A DNA stretch of 64,000 bases from Nissabacter sp. SGAir0207 (GCF_005491205.1 NZ_CP028035.1:2170001-2234000), one strand, 5' to 3'. Numbered from the stretch's first letter, positions 20,205 to 29,519 are shown. Numbers and translations are program-made. The notes: a model not told the origin generated them from the letters alone.

Positions 20205-21251
20205 ATGAACAAGACCGATGAATTGCGGAGCACGCGCATCGACACCCTGATCACCCCGCAGGCGCTGGCTGACCGGCTGCCGATCTCGGCGCGGGTGGCG
20301 GACGGGGTAACGGCGGCGCGCCAACGCATTGAGAAGATCGTGAATGGCGATGACCGACGCCTGCTGGTTGTGATTGGCCCCTGCTCCATCCACGATGTGG
20401 AGGCGGCCATTGACTACGCCCAGCAACTGAACGCCCTGCGCCTGCAATACCAGGATCGTCTGGAGATTGTGATGCGCACCTACTTTGAGAAGCCGCGCAC
20501 CGTGGTGGGCTGGAAGGGGCTGATCTCCGATCCGCATCTGGATGGCAGCTTCCGCGTCAATGAGGGCATTGAGCTGGCGCGCCGTCTGCTGCTGGCGGTG
20601 AACGAGATGGGCCTGCCAACCGCCACTGAGTTTTTGGATATGGTGATCGGCCAGTATATCGCTGACCTGATCAGCTGGGGCGCCATCGGCGCACGCACCA
20701 CCGAGAGCCAGATCCACCGCGAAATGGCCTCCGCCCTCTCCTGCCCGGTGGGCTTCAAGAATGGCACCGACGGCAACACCCGCATCGCGATTGACGCCAT
20801 CCGCGCCGCGCGCGTCAGCCACATGTTCCTTTCGCCAGACAAGGGCGGCCGGATGACGGTCTACCAGACCAGCGGCAACCCTTATGGCCACATCATCATG
20901 CGTGGCGGCAAGACGCCTAATTATCAGGCAGAGTTTATCCAGCAGGCGTGTGACAACCTGCGCGAGTTCGCCCTGCCAGAGCGGGTGGTGGTGGACTTCA
21001 GCCACGGCAATTGCCAGAAAATTCACCGTCGCCAGCTGGATGTGGCCGCTGACATCTGCCAGCAGATTCGCCAAGGCAGCACGCAGATTGCTGGTATCAT
21101 GGCGGAGAGCTTCCTGGTAGAGGGCACCCAGCGGGTAATCGCTGGCGAGCCGCTGACCTACGGCCAGTCAATCACCGATCCTTGCCTCAACTGGGCAGAC
21201 AGCCAGCGCCTGTTGGCGATGCTGGCGGACGCGGTTGACAGCCGCTTCTGA
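20205..21251 (+). CDS. aroH: Trp-sensitive DAHP synthase
   Basis: Condenses PEP and erythrose-4-phosphate to DAHP, the first step of aromatic amino acid synthesis. The 348-residue product begins MNKTDELRSTRID, as in E. coli AroH (the tryptophan-inhibited isoenzyme). A start 23 codons upstream is open but not conserved. Motifs are LLVVIGPCSIHD, MRTYFEKPRTVVGWKG, RTTESQIHREMASALSCPVG and VVDFSHGNCQK. It ends in a bidirectional terminator shared with selO. Placement downstream of ppsR, near the PEP-producing enzyme, matches E. coli. Confidence 0.95.
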   Translation: MNKTDELRSTRIDTLITPQALADRLPISARVADGVTAARQRIEKIVNGDDRRLLVVIGPCSIHDVEAAIDYAQQLNALRLQYQDRLEIVMRTYFEKPRTVVGWKGLISDPHLDGSFRVNEGIELARRLLLAVNEMGLPTATEFLDMVIGQYIADLISWGAIGARTTESQIHREMASALSCPVGFKNGTDGNTRIAIDAIRAARVSHMFLSPDKGGRMTVYQTSGNPYGHIIMRGGKTPNYQAEFIQQACDNLREFALPERVVVDFSHGNCQKIHRRQLDVAADICQQIRQGSTQIAGIMAESFLVEGTQRVIAGEPLTYGQSITDPCLNWADSQRLLAMLADAVDSRF

Positions 21252-21270
21252 TCCCAACGTTAGAGCATAA

Positions 21271-21300
21271 AAAAAGCCTTGCCGCAGCAAGGCTTTTTTT
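21271..21300. terminator. Bidirectional terminator aroH/selO
   Basis: The stem GCCTTGC/GCAAGGC with loop CGCA is flanked by an A-run before and a T-run after, so it is a good intrinsic terminator on both strands. The T-run abuts the selO stop codon. Confidence 0.92.
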
Positions 21301-22742
21301 TAGCTGGAGCAGGAGATCTCCAGGTGCTTGCCCCAGTCCGGTGGCAGCGCGGCAAACTCCGCGTAAGCGGGATCGTCGCTGTAGGGGTTGCGCAACGCCT
21401 GATGCAAACGGCGCAACATCGCGGTGTCCTCTCTCTCCGCGCCATCAATCGCTTGCTGCGCCAGATAGTTGCGCAGGATGATGCGCGGGTTGACCGCCTT
21501 CATCGCCGCCTGCCGCTGGGCGTCACTGACGCCCTCCTGTACCAGCCGCTCGCGGTAGCCCTGATACCAGCGGTCAAACGCCTCACGATCGATAAACTCA
21601 TCGCGCAGCGGCGACACCCGCTCCTCCTGCTGCACGTCGCTTAGCAGGCGGAAGGTGCGGGTATAGTCACGCCCTTCGTTCGCCATCAGGCCGAGCAGGC
21701 CGGTTAGCACATCGTTGTCCCGCTTGTCCTGCGTGAACAGCCCCAGCTTGGCGCGCATCCGCTCGCCAAAGGCGGCCATCAGCGCTGGCTCATAGGCCGC
21801 CAGCGCCGCCTGTAACACCTCAGTGCTCATCAGGTCAGAGAGCGCCTGCGCCAGCCGGTGCAGGTTCCAGAAGGCCACCGCTGGCTGGTTGTCAAAGGCG
21901 TAGCGCCCCTGATAGTCGGAGTGGTTGCAGATGTAGCCGGGCTGGTAGTCATCAAGGAAACCAAACGGGCCGAAGTCGATGGTCAGGCCCAGAATCGACA
22001 TATTGTCGGTGTTCATCACCCCGTGGGCAAAGCCCACCGTCTGCCAGTGCGCCATCAGCCACGCGGTGCGCTCCACCACGTCCGTCAGCCAGCGCGCATA
22101 GCGATCCGGCTCACCCTCAAGCTGCGGCCAGTGCTTCTGGATGACATAGTCCGCCAACTGGCGCACCTGATCCGGCTGCTGCCGGTAGTAGAAGTGCTCG
22201 AAATGGCCGAACCGCACATGGCTCTCCGCCACCCGTAGCAGCATCGCCCCGCGCTCCTCGCGCTCGCGGTAGACCGGCTCATCGCTGGTGACAATGGTCA
22301 GCGCGCGGGTGGTCGGAATGCCCAGGTGATGCAGCGCCTCGGACGCCAAAAACTCCCGCACCACTGAACGCACCACCGCGCGGCCATCGCCCATGCGCGA
22401 ATAGGGCGTCAGCCCTGCCCCTTTCAGGTGCCAGTCCAGATGGCGGCCATCTGCCAGTTGTTGCTCACCGAGCAGAATGCCGCGGCCATCGCCCAACTGG
22501 CCAGCCCAGACGCCAAACTGGTGACCGCTGTAGACCTGTGCCAGCGGCTGCATCCCCGGCAGCAGACGCTCACCAGCCCACACCGGATTGTTCTCCGGGC
22601 TGAACCAGCTGGCATCCAGCCCCAGCTCCTGCGCCAGCGGTTCGCTGTGGTAGAGCAGGCGGGCGTTTTTCAGTGGCGTGGGTGTCAGGGCCGTGTAGAA
22701 ACCGGGCAGGCGTGAAAAATAGGTGTTATCAAAATGTGGCAT
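21300..22742 (-). CDS. selO: Protein AMPylase SelO (YdiU)
   Basis: A pseudokinase-fold enzyme that transfers AMP to Ser, Thr or Tyr residues of other proteins, linked to redox stress. The 480-residue product starts at [10 protein letters not shown], with AGGGGGA upstream; a longer frame to 22790 is not supported. Family blocks are [39 protein letters not shown] and [20 protein letters not shown]. The chain ends EISCSS. The Cys near the C-terminus stands where eukaryotic SelO has selenocysteine. Confidence 0.95.
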   Translation of the reverse strand: MPHFDNTYFSRLPGFYTALTPTPLKNARLLYHSEPLAQELGLDASWFSPENNPVWAGERLLPGMQPLAQVYSGHQFGVWAGQLGDGRGILLGEQQLADGRHLDWHLKGAGLTPYSRMGDGRAVVRSVVREFLASEALHHLGIPTTRALTIVTSDEPVYREREERGAMLLRVAESHVRFGHFEHFYYRQQPDQVRQLADYVIQKHWPQLEGEPDRYARWLTDVVERTAWLMAHWQTVGFAHGVMNTDNMSILGLTIDFGPFGFLDDYQPGYICNHSDYQGRYAFDNQPAVAFWNLHRLAQALSDLMSTEVLQAALAAYEPALMAAFGERMRAKLGLFTQDKRDNDVLTGLLGLMANEGRDYTRTFRLLSDVQQEERVSPLRDEFIDREAFDRWYQGYRERLVQEGVSDAQRQAAMKAVNPRIILRNYLAQQAIDGAEREDTAMLRRLHQALRNPYSDDPAYAEFAALPPDWGKHLEISCSS

Positions 22743-22811
22743 AAATGTCCCCCTGCACACAGTGTAGAACGCCGGGCAGGCAATTGACACCGCTCAATGG
22801 CAGTGGCGGCG

Positions 22812-23540
22812 TCAATCAAACTCCGGCGGGGGGATCAGCAGGCTGTCCAACTGGCTACCCTCGCGGCCCGGCCAGAGTTGCCCCTGTACGCCAGCCAGCG
22901 GCAGCTCGGAAAAGGCGTTGAAATAGGTGCGGCTGTCCGCCCCTTCAATAATGATGCCGTGACAGAAGCGGTTGACGTTACGGATTAAGGAGGGCATGAC
23001 AATGGTGAAGTGATCGCCATCCACCAGCTGCCAGAAGAAGGTCTTGTCCACCTTCACATAGTCGAACAGGCCATCAAACAGCGGGGTCAGGGTGGCGCTG
23101 CCGGAGCCGAAGTTGTCCAGCCAGAGGGTGAAGTCACGCCGCAGCGCCGCCAGCACCGGGTTGCGCTTGCCGCTCGAGAGGGAGGGAAAGGACTCGACAA
23201 TCTCCAGGTGGATGAAGGGCAGCGCCATCAAATGGCGGCGCAAGACGCTCTCCTGCACGATGGCGCGCGCCGCCGGTTCGCCAATGTTCAGGTTCAGCGA
23301 GACACCCGCCCGCTGGAACCAGTCAGCGTGTTGCTCCGCCCAAGCCAGCTGCTCCGCCAGCAGTGCCACCACCTGCTCGCGCTCCAGGGATTTCATCACC
23401 AGCTCGGTGGGCGCGCTGAGCTTATGGTCTTCACTGTTAAAACGGACGATCAACTCCACTGCCAGCAGCTTACCCTGGAGGGTATAGATGGGCTGGAAGG
23501 CAAAGGTACTGATGAAAGCCGTGTCGCGTTGTATTTTCAT
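22812..23540 (-). CDS. ydiV: Degenerate EAL-domain protein, YdiV/RflP-like
   Basis: A 242-residue single-domain protein with the EAL fold but without an intact active site. The EAL motif reads ELIVRF, and the DDFG motif reads DNFGSG; QGQLWP replaces QGY-type ends. The start MKIQRDT is chosen by similarity to E. coli YdiV (MKIFLEN); the open frame extends further upstream without support. In E. coli and Salmonella, YdiV does not cleave cyclic di-GMP but binds FlhD4C2 and represses flagellar genes. Position next to selO agrees. Sequence similarity is moderate, so the FlhDC target is inference. Confidence 0.75.
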   Translation of the reverse strand: MKIQRDTAFISTFAFQPIYTLQGKLLAVELIVRFNSEDHKLSAPTELVMKSLEREQVVALLAEQLAWAEQHADWFQRAGVSLNLNIGEPAARAIVQESVLRRHLMALPFIHLEIVESFPSLSSGKRNPVLAALRRDFTLWLDNFGSGSATLTPLFDGLFDYVKVDKTFFWQLVDGDHFTIVMPSLIRNVNRFCHGIIIEGADSRTYFNAFSELPLAGVQGQLWPGREGSQLDSLLIPPPEFD

Positions 23541-23778
23541 CTCTGTTCCAAACGGGCACCACGATGTTGCCTGAACAATCCTCTCCTGCCTGTCAACGCT
23601 TTTGCCTCCAGACCGCAGCGCTCCCTGCGCCACACGCAACCTCACGCGGATAGAAGCATTATCTTGTTTTTCAAGAAAAAATTAAAGGCAGGGGACAAAA
23701 TTAAGATTTTGTTTATTCTCTGCGCCGGGAAACGCTGAACCCCGGTTTAAGCATCGTCGCCGACGCGAAAGCGGCGAA

Positions 23779-23803
23779 AAAATAGCCGGCAATGCAGCCG
23801 GCT
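23779..23803 (-). terminator. lplA terminator
   Basis: On the minus strand AGCCGGC pairs with GCCGGCT around a 6-base loop and is followed by ATTTTTTCGCC, about 70 bases beyond the lplA stop. Confidence 0.8.
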
Positions 23804-23874
23804 GATTTTGTGGTGATTGTGCCGCGCGCGGCGGTAGGAAAAGATAAAGCAGGAGTGATAAGTTTCGGGTGTCA

Positions 23875-24891
23875 CTACTCCAGCACGCCAGCCAGCCACT
23901 CCGCGACCTGTGCCAGTTCGGTCTGCTGCTCGGGGTAGTCGGCGATCGTCCCCTGACAGCGTTCAACCACCGCCCCACTGCGGTAGGGACAGCCGACCAG
24001 CCGGGCGGCCAGCGCCTGCAACGGTGCCGGGTGCAGGCTGTCGGTAAACAGCTGTGCCCGGCTGATATGCCCCTGTTCAATGTCGAGGTGCAGATCCACC
24101 CCGCCCCAGCCAAAGCGCTCATCCAGCAGATGGGTAAAGGCCGGTGCCTTGCCAAAATTCCACTCCCAGCTGCTCTGCTTGGCGAACTGCTCCGGGAAGC
24201 CGGGCAGATCCGGCAGACGGTGTGGGGAGATCACCTCCGCCTCCACCCGCTCGCCATACCACGCAAAGAATGCCTCGGTCACCGCCTGGCAGATCTGCTC
24301 ATGGCGGATGCCGGGCCGCAGCTCATTCAGGTTGGCGACGCGGCCACGCACCGAGGTGATCCCCTTCGCCTGCAACTTTTTCGGATCGGGGTTGAGATAG
24401 TCCGCCAGTCGGCTGAGGTCGGCATCCAGCAACAGGGTGCCGTGGTGGAAACCCCGGTCACTGGTTTCGCGGTAGGCCGAGCCGGAGATTTTGCGCTCCC
24501 CCTCCGGTGTGTTGACCACCAGATCGTTGCGTCCCGAGACCGTGGCCGGGATGCCCAACGAATGCAGGGCGTTGAGGATGATCTGCGTGGAGACGGTTTT
24601 GTCATACTCCGGCTTGCCGGCCATAAAGGTGAAACAGGTGTTGCCCAGATCGTGGAATACCGCGCCGCCACCGCTGCTGCGACGCGCCAGCTTGATGCCG
24701 TCTGCCGCCATGCGGCGGGTATTGCACTCTTTCCACGGGTTCTGCGCCTGACCAATCACCACGGTTTCGGCATTGCGCCACAAGAACAGCACCCGCTGGG
24801 TGGTGACCTGGCGGAAGATACACTCCTCCACGGCCAGGTTGAACCAGGGATCGTGGGAGTCTGACAACAACAGGCGTAAACGGGGCGCCAT
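23875..24891 (-). CDS. lplA: Lipoate-protein ligase A
   Basis: Activates free lipoate with ATP and attaches it to lipoyl domains of 2-oxoacid dehydrogenases and the glycine cleavage H protein. From [11 protein letters not shown] (GAGGAGGG upstream) the product has 338 residues, the E. coli LplA length. Motifs are [41 protein letters not shown] and [12 protein letters not shown]. An ATG or other start eight codons upstream is not favoured. In E. coli lplA is far away on the map; here it sits between ydiV and nlpC, so it has been rearranged relative to E. coli. Confidence 0.95.
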   Translation of the reverse strand: MAPRLRLLLSDSHDPWFNLAVEECIFRQVTTQRVLFLWRNAETVVIGQAQNPWKECNTRRMAADGIKLARRSSGGGAVFHDLGNTCFTFMAGKPEYDKTVSTQIILNALHSLGIPATVSGRNDLVVNTPEGERKISGSAYRETSDRGFHHGTLLLDADLSRLADYLNPDPKKLQAKGITSVRGRVANLNELRPGIRHEQICQAVTEAFFAWYGERVEAEVISPHRLPDLPGFPEQFAKQSSWEWNFGKAPAFTHLLDERFGWGGVDLHLDIEQGHISRAQLFTDSLHPAPLQALAARLVGCPYRSGAVVERCQGTIADYPEQQTELAQVAEWLAGVLE

Positions 24892-24924
24892 ATACCCTCC
24901 TCGGTTGGCTGGCACCGGCGGGCG

Positions 24925-25398
24925 CTAGATGCGCCGCGCCTGCCAGTAAGCTTTTTTCCAATAGACATTGTCCAGCGAGGAGCGCGTCACCCCCTGGCTG
25001 GTGGAGGCGTGGATAAAGGCGTCGTCGGTATCATAGATGCCGACGTGCAAGCCATTTTCGCCCCGGCCGGTCTTGAAGAAGATCAGGTCGCCCGGCAGCA
25101 GCTCATCGCGGGAAATTTTGGTGCCGATCTCGGTCTGGGCGCGCGTGGTGCGCGGCAACTGGATGTCAAAGCGATCCTGGAAGGTGCGGTAGACAAAGCC
25201 CGAGCAGTCTACGCCGCGCCGATCCAGCCCGCCATAGCGGTAGGGGGCACCCCGCCACTGGCGCAGCTGGTCATGCAGTTGCGCCACCACGGTGATGGAG
25301 TCCGCCAGCCGGCCGCTGGGCGGCGGCGCATGGCTGCTGCACCCTACCAATAACCCACAGGCGAAGAGGACGCTGATAAGCAGAGGCCAGATTCTCAT
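24925..25398 (-). CDS. nlpC: NlpC/P60 family lipoprotein NlpC
   Basis: A probable peptidoglycan endopeptidase anchored as a lipoprotein. From the ATG at 25398 it has 157 residues. The signal peptide has lipobox LLVGC, and the NlpC/P60 domain has Cys in RRGVDCSGFVYRTF and His in NGLHVGIYDTD and FIHASTS. The end SSLDNVYWKKAYWQARRI is nearly that of E. coli NlpC. The upstream 48 codons of open frame lack family similarity. It is 33 bases before lplA and follows btuD, as in E. coli. Confidence 0.94.
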   Translation of the reverse strand: MRIWPLLISVLFACGLLVGCSSHAPPPSGRLADSITVVAQLHDQLRQWRGAPYRYGGLDRRGVDCSGFVYRTFQDRFDIQLPRTTRAQTEIGTKISRDELLPGDLIFFKTGRGENGLHVGIYDTDDAFIHASTSQGVTRSSLDNVYWKKAYWQARRI

Positions 25399-25514
25399 GG
25401 CGGAACATCCTTGATGTCGAGCGGAAAACCCTGTACAGGCCGTCAAAGGGGGCCGGATATGCTGCTCAATGTAGCCTGATTTTGGCGATCGGCCAATGAA
25501 AAAACGGTGGAAAT

Positions 25515-25548
25515 ACTGGGGTGTAGCCACTTTTTGCCACACCCCAGT
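25515..25548 (-). terminator. Long hairpin after btuD
   Basis: A perfect 10-bp stem ACTGGGGTGT/ACACCCCAGT with a 14-base loop lies 14 bases beyond the btuD stop. The T-run (TTTTTT) begins only about 10 bases after the stem, so its efficiency as a terminator is uncertain. Confidence 0.45.
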
Positions 25549-25561
25549 AAGAAGCGGAGGG

Positions 25562-26317
25562 TCAGGCGCTGCGGGTCATGATCCAGTGGCGATCATCGGT
25601 GGTGTGGCGCTGGAACGCCACGCCATAGACCGGGCCAAGGCGCGCCGGATCAATCACCTGCTCGGGCGGGCCATCGGCCAGCAGTTCGCCGTGGTGCAGG
25701 AGCCACACGTGTTGCGCATGGTGCAGGCTCTGGTTGAGGTCATGGGCGCTGAGGATCACCGTCACGCCGTGGCGGCAGAGATCGGTGATCAGCTGCTCGA
25801 GGGCGGCGCGTTGCGCCACATCAAGGCTGTTGGCTGGCTCATCCAGCAGCAGCAGGCGCGCGTCGGGGTTCAGGGTGGGCCAGATTTGCAGCAGCACCGC
25901 CATCAGCCGCACCCGTTGCCACTCGCCGCCGGAGAGCGCGGTGGTGATGCGCGCCAGCTTGTCATCCATCCGCAGGCGCGCCGCCAGTTGCGCCGTCACC
26001 TGCTCCACTGCGCGCGGGTCAGCGGCCGGGGGGGCGTGCAGCGCCAGATACTGGAAAACCGGCATCATGGCGAGCGGCGGCTGTTGCTGGCTAAGGTAGG
26101 CGCGACAACCCGCCTGCTGCCGTCCACTGAGGGCGATGAGGGGCTGCCCAGCCAGCCGGGCCTCCCCGTGGCTGGGCATCACCCCAGCCAGTGCTGCCAG
26201 CAGCGAGCTTTTGCCCGCCCCATTCGGCCCAATCACATGCAACTGTTGGCCTGCCGCCACCTCGGCGCTGAACGGGGCCAGCCGCCCCGGCACGGCAAAG
26301 TGGCGCAGGTGCAGCAT
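25562..26317 (-). CDS. btuD: Vitamin B12 ABC transporter ATPase BtuD
   Basis: Powers cobalamin import through BtuC. The 251-residue product has Walker A GPNGAGKSSLLAAL near 33-46, Q-loop YLSQQQPP, signature LSGGEWQRVRL and Walker B LLLLDEPANSLD, then VILSAHDLNQSLHHA. The start lies one base after the btuE stop. The periplasmic partner BtuF is not in this window, as usual in enterobacteria. Confidence 0.95.
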   Translation of the reverse strand: MLHLRHFAVPGRLAPFSAEVAAGQQLHVIGPNGAGKSSLLAALAGVMPSHGEARLAGQPLIALSGRQQAGCRAYLSQQQPPLAMMPVFQYLALHAPPAADPRAVEQVTAQLAARLRMDDKLARITTALSGGEWQRVRLMAVLLQIWPTLNPDARLLLLDEPANSLDVAQRAALEQLITDLCRHGVTVILSAHDLNQSLHHAQHVWLLHHGELLADGPPEQVIDPARLGPVYGVAFQRHTTDDRHWIMTRSA

Positions 26318-26318
26318 G

Positions 26319-26870
26319 TTATTTCGCCAGCGCGATTTTGATGGCTTCCATCACGATCGGGTCTTGCGGCCCCATGTCCGGCGCAAAGCGTTGGATCACC
26401 GTGCCGTCGCGGCCCACCAGGAACTTCTCAAAGTTCCACAAAATGTCTTGGGAGAATTTCGGCGCGCGCCCCTTGCTCACCAACTTCTGGTAAAACTCGC
26501 TCTCCTCTGGCTGCACCGCCGTCGGGCAGGCCTCCACCAACGCCTGATAGAGCGGGTGGCGGTTGTCGCCGTTGACCTCAATCTTGCTGAACATCGGGAA
26601 GCTGACGCCATAAGTGGTCTGGCAGAAGGCCTGAATCTCCGCCTCACTGCCCGGCTCCTGACCGGCGAACTCATTGCTCGGGAACCCCAGCACCTCAAAA
26701 CCGCGCGGGTGCCACGCCTGATAGATCTCCTCCAGCTGCTCATACTGCTTGGTAAAGCCGCACTTGGAGGCGACGTTAACAATCAACAACACCGACCCTT
26801 TATAGGCCTCCAGCGTGGTGGCCTTACCGTCAATGGTCTGCAACGGGATAGTAAAATCGACTTGATTCAT
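26319..26870 (-). CDS. btuE: Glutathione/thioredoxin peroxidase BtuE
   Basis: A 183-residue peroxidase of the GPx family that reduces hydrogen and lipid peroxides. The peroxidatic Cys, in place of Sec, is in VASKCGFTKQYEQLEE near residue 37. The catalytic Gln and Trp lie in FPSNEFAGQEPGS and ILWNFEKFLVGRDG. AAGGAGAG precedes the ATG. Despite its name and position in btuCED it is not required for B12 uptake in E. coli. Confidence 0.95.
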   Translation of the reverse strand: MNQVDFTIPLQTIDGKATTLEAYKGSVLLIVNVASKCGFTKQYEQLEEIYQAWHPRGFEVLGFPSNEFAGQEPGSEAEIQAFCQTTYGVSFPMFSKIEVNGDNRHPLYQALVEACPTAVQPEESEFYQKLVSKGRAPKFSQDILWNFEKFLVGRDGTVIQRFAPDMGPQDPIVMEAIKIALAK

Positions 26871-26931
26871 TGCTTCTCTCCTTCGTTCAGGTGGGTTGGG
26901 CAGTAGACTGCCACAGAAAAGGGGGTTGCCA

Positions 26932-27972
26932 TTACACCTGCCGGCCCGGCAACCGAACCAGCAGCCAAATAAAGACCGGCGTGCCCAGCGTGGCAGTCAC
27001 CACGCCAATCGGCAGTTCCGCCGCAGGCAGCACGACACGGGCCAGCACATCCGCCAGCAGCAGGATGCCCGCCCCGGCCAGCGCACAGCCGGGCAACAGG
27101 CGGCGTTGGTCAGTCAGGCCGCACAGCCGCAGGATGTGGGGGATCACCAGACCCACGAAGCCAATCACGCCAGCCAATGCCACGCTGACGCCAACCAGCC
27201 AGCCGACCGCCAGCACCAGCAGGTTACGCCAGAGGGCGACATCCAGCCCCAGCTGGCGCGCCGGGATAGCACCCAACGCCAACAGGTTGAGCGCCCGCCC
27301 CTGCCCCGCTAGCCAGAGCACCACCGGCACCAGCGCCAGCATCAGCCAGCCCTGTTGCCAGTCGACGCCGCCAAAGCCGCCCATCATCCAGTACATCAAC
27401 TGGCGCAGATCGAGTTCGGTACTGAAGTAGACCGCCCAGGTCATGATGGCGCTGCCGACGATGCCAAGCGCCACGCCGACTAATAATAGCCGCGCATTGC
27501 TGAGCAGGCGCCGCCGCGCAACCATCAGTAACAAAAAGGTGACCAGCAGGGCGCCTGCCACGGCACTGAGGCTGACCAGCCAGCCGGGCAGCGCCCCCTG
27601 CCCGATAAACAGCGCCAGCACCAAGGCCACGCCAGCGCCATTGGCGACGCCAAGCAGGCCCGGCTCCGCCAGTGGGTTCTCAAACAGCGACTGCATCACC
27701 GCGCCCGCCATCGCCAGCGCCGCGCCAGTCAGCATCACAGCCAGCGCGCGCGGCAGGCGGATCTGCCAGACAAACAGGCGGCTGGTCGGCTCCCACCAGT
27801 GCGCAGGCCCAATCCAGCTGTCGCCGGCGCTCAGGCTGAGCACCACACCCACCAGCAGCAGCAGCGATAACAGCCCGAGACGGCGGGCATCATGGCGGCG
27901 TTGTTGCGCCAACAGCTGGGTGAAGGTGGCGGATGTAGGGACTGGAGTGGCGCGTCGCATAGGTTCTGGCAT
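26932..27972 (-). CDS. btuC: Vitamin B12 ABC transporter permease BtuC
   Basis: A FecCD-family permease with about ten transmembrane helices. Conserved blocks are [52 protein letters not shown] and [15 protein letters not shown]. From ATG 27972 it has 346 residues, some 20 more than E. coli BtuC, all at the N-terminus before [17 protein letters not shown] one codon upstream or an ATG at 27960 are alternatives; none has a strong ribosome binding site. It is the first gene of btuCED. No cobalamin riboswitch was recognised upstream. Confidence 0.93.
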   Translation of the reverse strand: MPEPMRRATPVPTSATFTQLLAQQRRHDARRLGLLSLLLLVGVVLSLSAGDSWIGPAHWWEPTSRLFVWQIRLPRALAVMLTGAALAMAGAVMQSLFENPLAEPGLLGVANGAGVALVLALFIGQGALPGWLVSLSAVAGALLVTFLLLMVARRRLLSNARLLLVGVALGIVGSAIMTWAVYFSTELDLRQLMYWMMGGFGGVDWQQGWLMLALVPVVLWLAGQGRALNLLALGAIPARQLGLDVALWRNLLVLAVGWLVGVSVALAGVIGFVGLVIPHILRLCGLTDQRRLLPGCALAGAGILLLADVLARVVLPAAELPIGVVTATLGTPVFIWLLVRLPGRQV

Positions 27973-28048
27973 CACCGGGTCTGGCTGGGATCAAAGGGTT
28001 ATCCTACCGGGAAGCGGCGGCAGCGGGAAGCGTGACGGCAACGAGGAG

Positions 28049-28077
28049 AAAAAAACAGGCCGCACAAGGGCGGCCTG
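28049..28077 (-). terminator. Terminator of the DUF2502 gene
   Basis: CAGGCCGC/GCGGCCTG with a 6-base loop is followed on the minus strand by TTTTTTT. It lies 14 bases past the gene's stop and separates it from btuC. Confidence 0.9.
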
Positions 28078-28090
28078 AGAGGTGGGAGGG

Positions 28091-28555
28091 TTACGGGCGG
28101 TGGTCACTGCCCTGCGGCGGCACTGGCTCGCCACCGCGGTTGTCGCCGCCGCGGTTGCCACCGTGGTTATCCGGGCCGCCATGATTATTGGCGTTGCCGT
28201 GGTTGTCCGGGCCGCCCCGTCCGTGGTCGCCACCGCGGTTGTCATGGCCGCGCGGCCCATTGTTATGCGGCTCATTATTGCGATGCTCTGGACGGTGCTG
28301 CTGCCAGCCACCGCCATTCCAGTACATCCCACGCTCATTGCGGTCACCGATGTGGCCGCCCTTGTGGCTGTGCCACCACTGCGGCGGACGCCAGTCATAG
28401 CCATCCCAGTAGTAACCACGGTTATCCTGGTCACCCAGATGCAACGAGACGCCGGGAACATTAATATCCAGAGACACACCTGCCTGCGCAATCGCTGGCA
28501 ACGCCAATACGCCGCACAACACCAGACTACGCACCAGTAATAGAGAAGTTTTCAT
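28091..28555 (-). CDS. Secreted DUF2502 (YpeC-like) protein with Gly/Asn/His-rich tail
   Basis: A 154-residue exported protein of unknown function. A signal peptide ends at AIAQA. Residues 27-75 resemble the YpeC/DUF2502 core (VSLHLGDQDNRGYYWDGYDW and related YWDGxxWR/WW motifs). From about residue 90 onward the chain is low-complexity, rich in Gly, Asn, His, Arg and Asp, with repeated HGG/NRGGD/PDNHG units. This tail suggests a flexible or metal-binding extension, which is inference. AAGGTGAG precedes the ATG. It is transcribed divergently from the small lipoprotein gene at 28806. Confidence 0.8.
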   Translation of the reverse strand: MKTSLLLVRSLVLCGVLALPAIAQAGVSLDINVPGVSLHLGDQDNRGYYWDGYDWRPPQWWHSHKGGHIGDRNERGMYWNGGGWQQHRPEHRNNEPHNNGPRGHDNRGGDHGRGGPDNHGNANNHGGPDNHGGNRGGDNRGGEPVPPQGSDHRP

Positions 28556-28805
28556 TTTATGCTCACCTTATTTATTTAGGCATGGCTTCTTATATCAATT
28601 CCAAAATGGGGCCGCCATCACTTTATGGCGCGTTTGCATATCTATTTCGCTGGTCTTACACAATCCTTACACTTATTTATTTCTGTGCTTTTATTTTTAG
28701 CCCTTTATTAATAAGCACCCTCCTTAACATCTCTTAACGATAATCTTACGTGCTTTATTTAATGGCTTTCATATACTGGATTTCTTCAATGAGAGGGTTA
28801 TAACA

Positions 28806-28946
28806 ATGATGCGTAAATTAATTGCCCTGATGGGCGTTGCTCTGGTGGTCTCTTCTCTTTCTGGTTGCCTGTTCCCGCCTCCGGGCGGCGGCGGTGGCTG
28901 GGGCGGTGGCGGCGGCCCAGGCGGCGGTTTCCACCATATGCGCTAA
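28806..28946 (+). CDS. Very small glycine-rich lipoprotein
   Basis: A 46-codon gene with two adjacent ATG codons. The product starts MMRKLIALMGVALVVSSL and has a lipobox LSGC with Cys at position 21. The mature peptide of about 26 residues is almost only Gly, Pro, Trp and ends FHHMR. AGAGGG lies upstream, TATACT at 28772-28777 could be a -10 box, and a strong terminator follows. I do not recognise the family. The signal and terminator make a real gene likely; function is unknown. Confidence 0.72.
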   Translation: MMRKLIALMGVALVVSSLSGCLFPPPGGGGGWGGGGGPGGGFHHMR

Positions 28947-29011
28947 CGTGCACGGCACTTGCCATCCTGTGTGAAAATCTATTCAACCACATGATAGCCA
29001 ACCAAATAATT

Positions 29012-29037
29012 AAGGGGAGCGATGCTCCCCTTTTTTA
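29012..29037 (+). terminator. Terminator after the small lipoprotein gene
   Basis: A 9-bp stem AAGGGGAGC/GCTCCCCTT with loop GAT, then a T-run. Canonical, 65 bases after the stop. Confidence 0.9.
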
Positions 29038-29121
29038 TTCCCGCCGCCCTTAATTATTCCTTAACAGATATCAGAATAATCTTGAAGAGTATTTACATGA
29101 ACTGAAGAAAGGAATTAATTG

Positions 29122-29175
29122 ATGGAAGACGTCTCGCTGCAATCGGCGAAATCTTATTACGTTGGACGGGAATAA
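29122..29175 (+). CDS. Possible 17-residue peptide
   Basis: ATG to TAA encodes MEDVSLQSAKSYYVGRE. AAAGGA lies about 10 bases upstream, and the stop abuts a terminator hairpin. There is no homologue I can name and it could be chance. Confidence 0.25.
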   Translation: MEDVSLQSAKSYYVGRE

Positions 29176-29208
29176 AAAAAGAAGGCCGCACTGGGCGGCC
29201 TTTTTTTA
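29174..29208. terminator. Bidirectional terminator after ihfA
   Basis: AAGGCCGC/GCGGCCTT with a 5-base loop has an A-run before and T-run after it. It ends the ihfA message on the minus strand and any plus-strand transcript arriving from 29100. Confidence 0.88.
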
Positions 29209-29218
29209 CGGTGTTTGC

Positions 29219-29515
29219 TTACTCTTTCGGCGTCGCGTTTTCTACCCGGCTCTTTAACTTCTGGCCTGGACGGAAAGTTACCACACGACGCGCCGTAATC
29301 GGAATGTCCTCACCCGTCTTGGGGTTACGGCCCGGACGTTGGTTTTTGTCGCGCAGATCGAAGTTACCGAACCCGGACAACTTGACTTGTTCTCCATTCT
29401 CCAAAGCACGACGTACTTCTTCGAAGAACAACTCCACCAGGTCTTTCGCATCCCGTTTGCTCAGCCCGAGCTTCTCAAACAGGTGTTCTGACATTTCAGC
29501 TTTAGTAAGCGCCAT
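29219..29515 (-). CDS. ihfA: Integration host factor alpha subunit
   Basis: A 98-residue DNA-bending protein that pairs with IHF-beta. [20 protein letters not shown] opens the chain. The flexible DNA-binding arm [20 protein letters not shown] carries the Pro that intercalates into DNA. The length is near the E. coli 99. It starts 4 bases after pheT, so it is co-transcribed with pheST, as in E. coli. Confidence 0.97.
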   Translation of the reverse strand: MALTKAEMSEHLFEKLGLSKRDAKDLVELFFEEVRRALENGEQVKLSGFGNFDLRDKNQRPGRNPKTGEDIPITARRVVTFRPGQKLKSRVENATPKE

Positions 29516-29519
29516 AGGT

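Noticed and set aside
27973-28050. Cobalamin riboswitch before btuC
   Set aside because: The space upstream is under 80 bases before the next gene's terminator, too short for the element.
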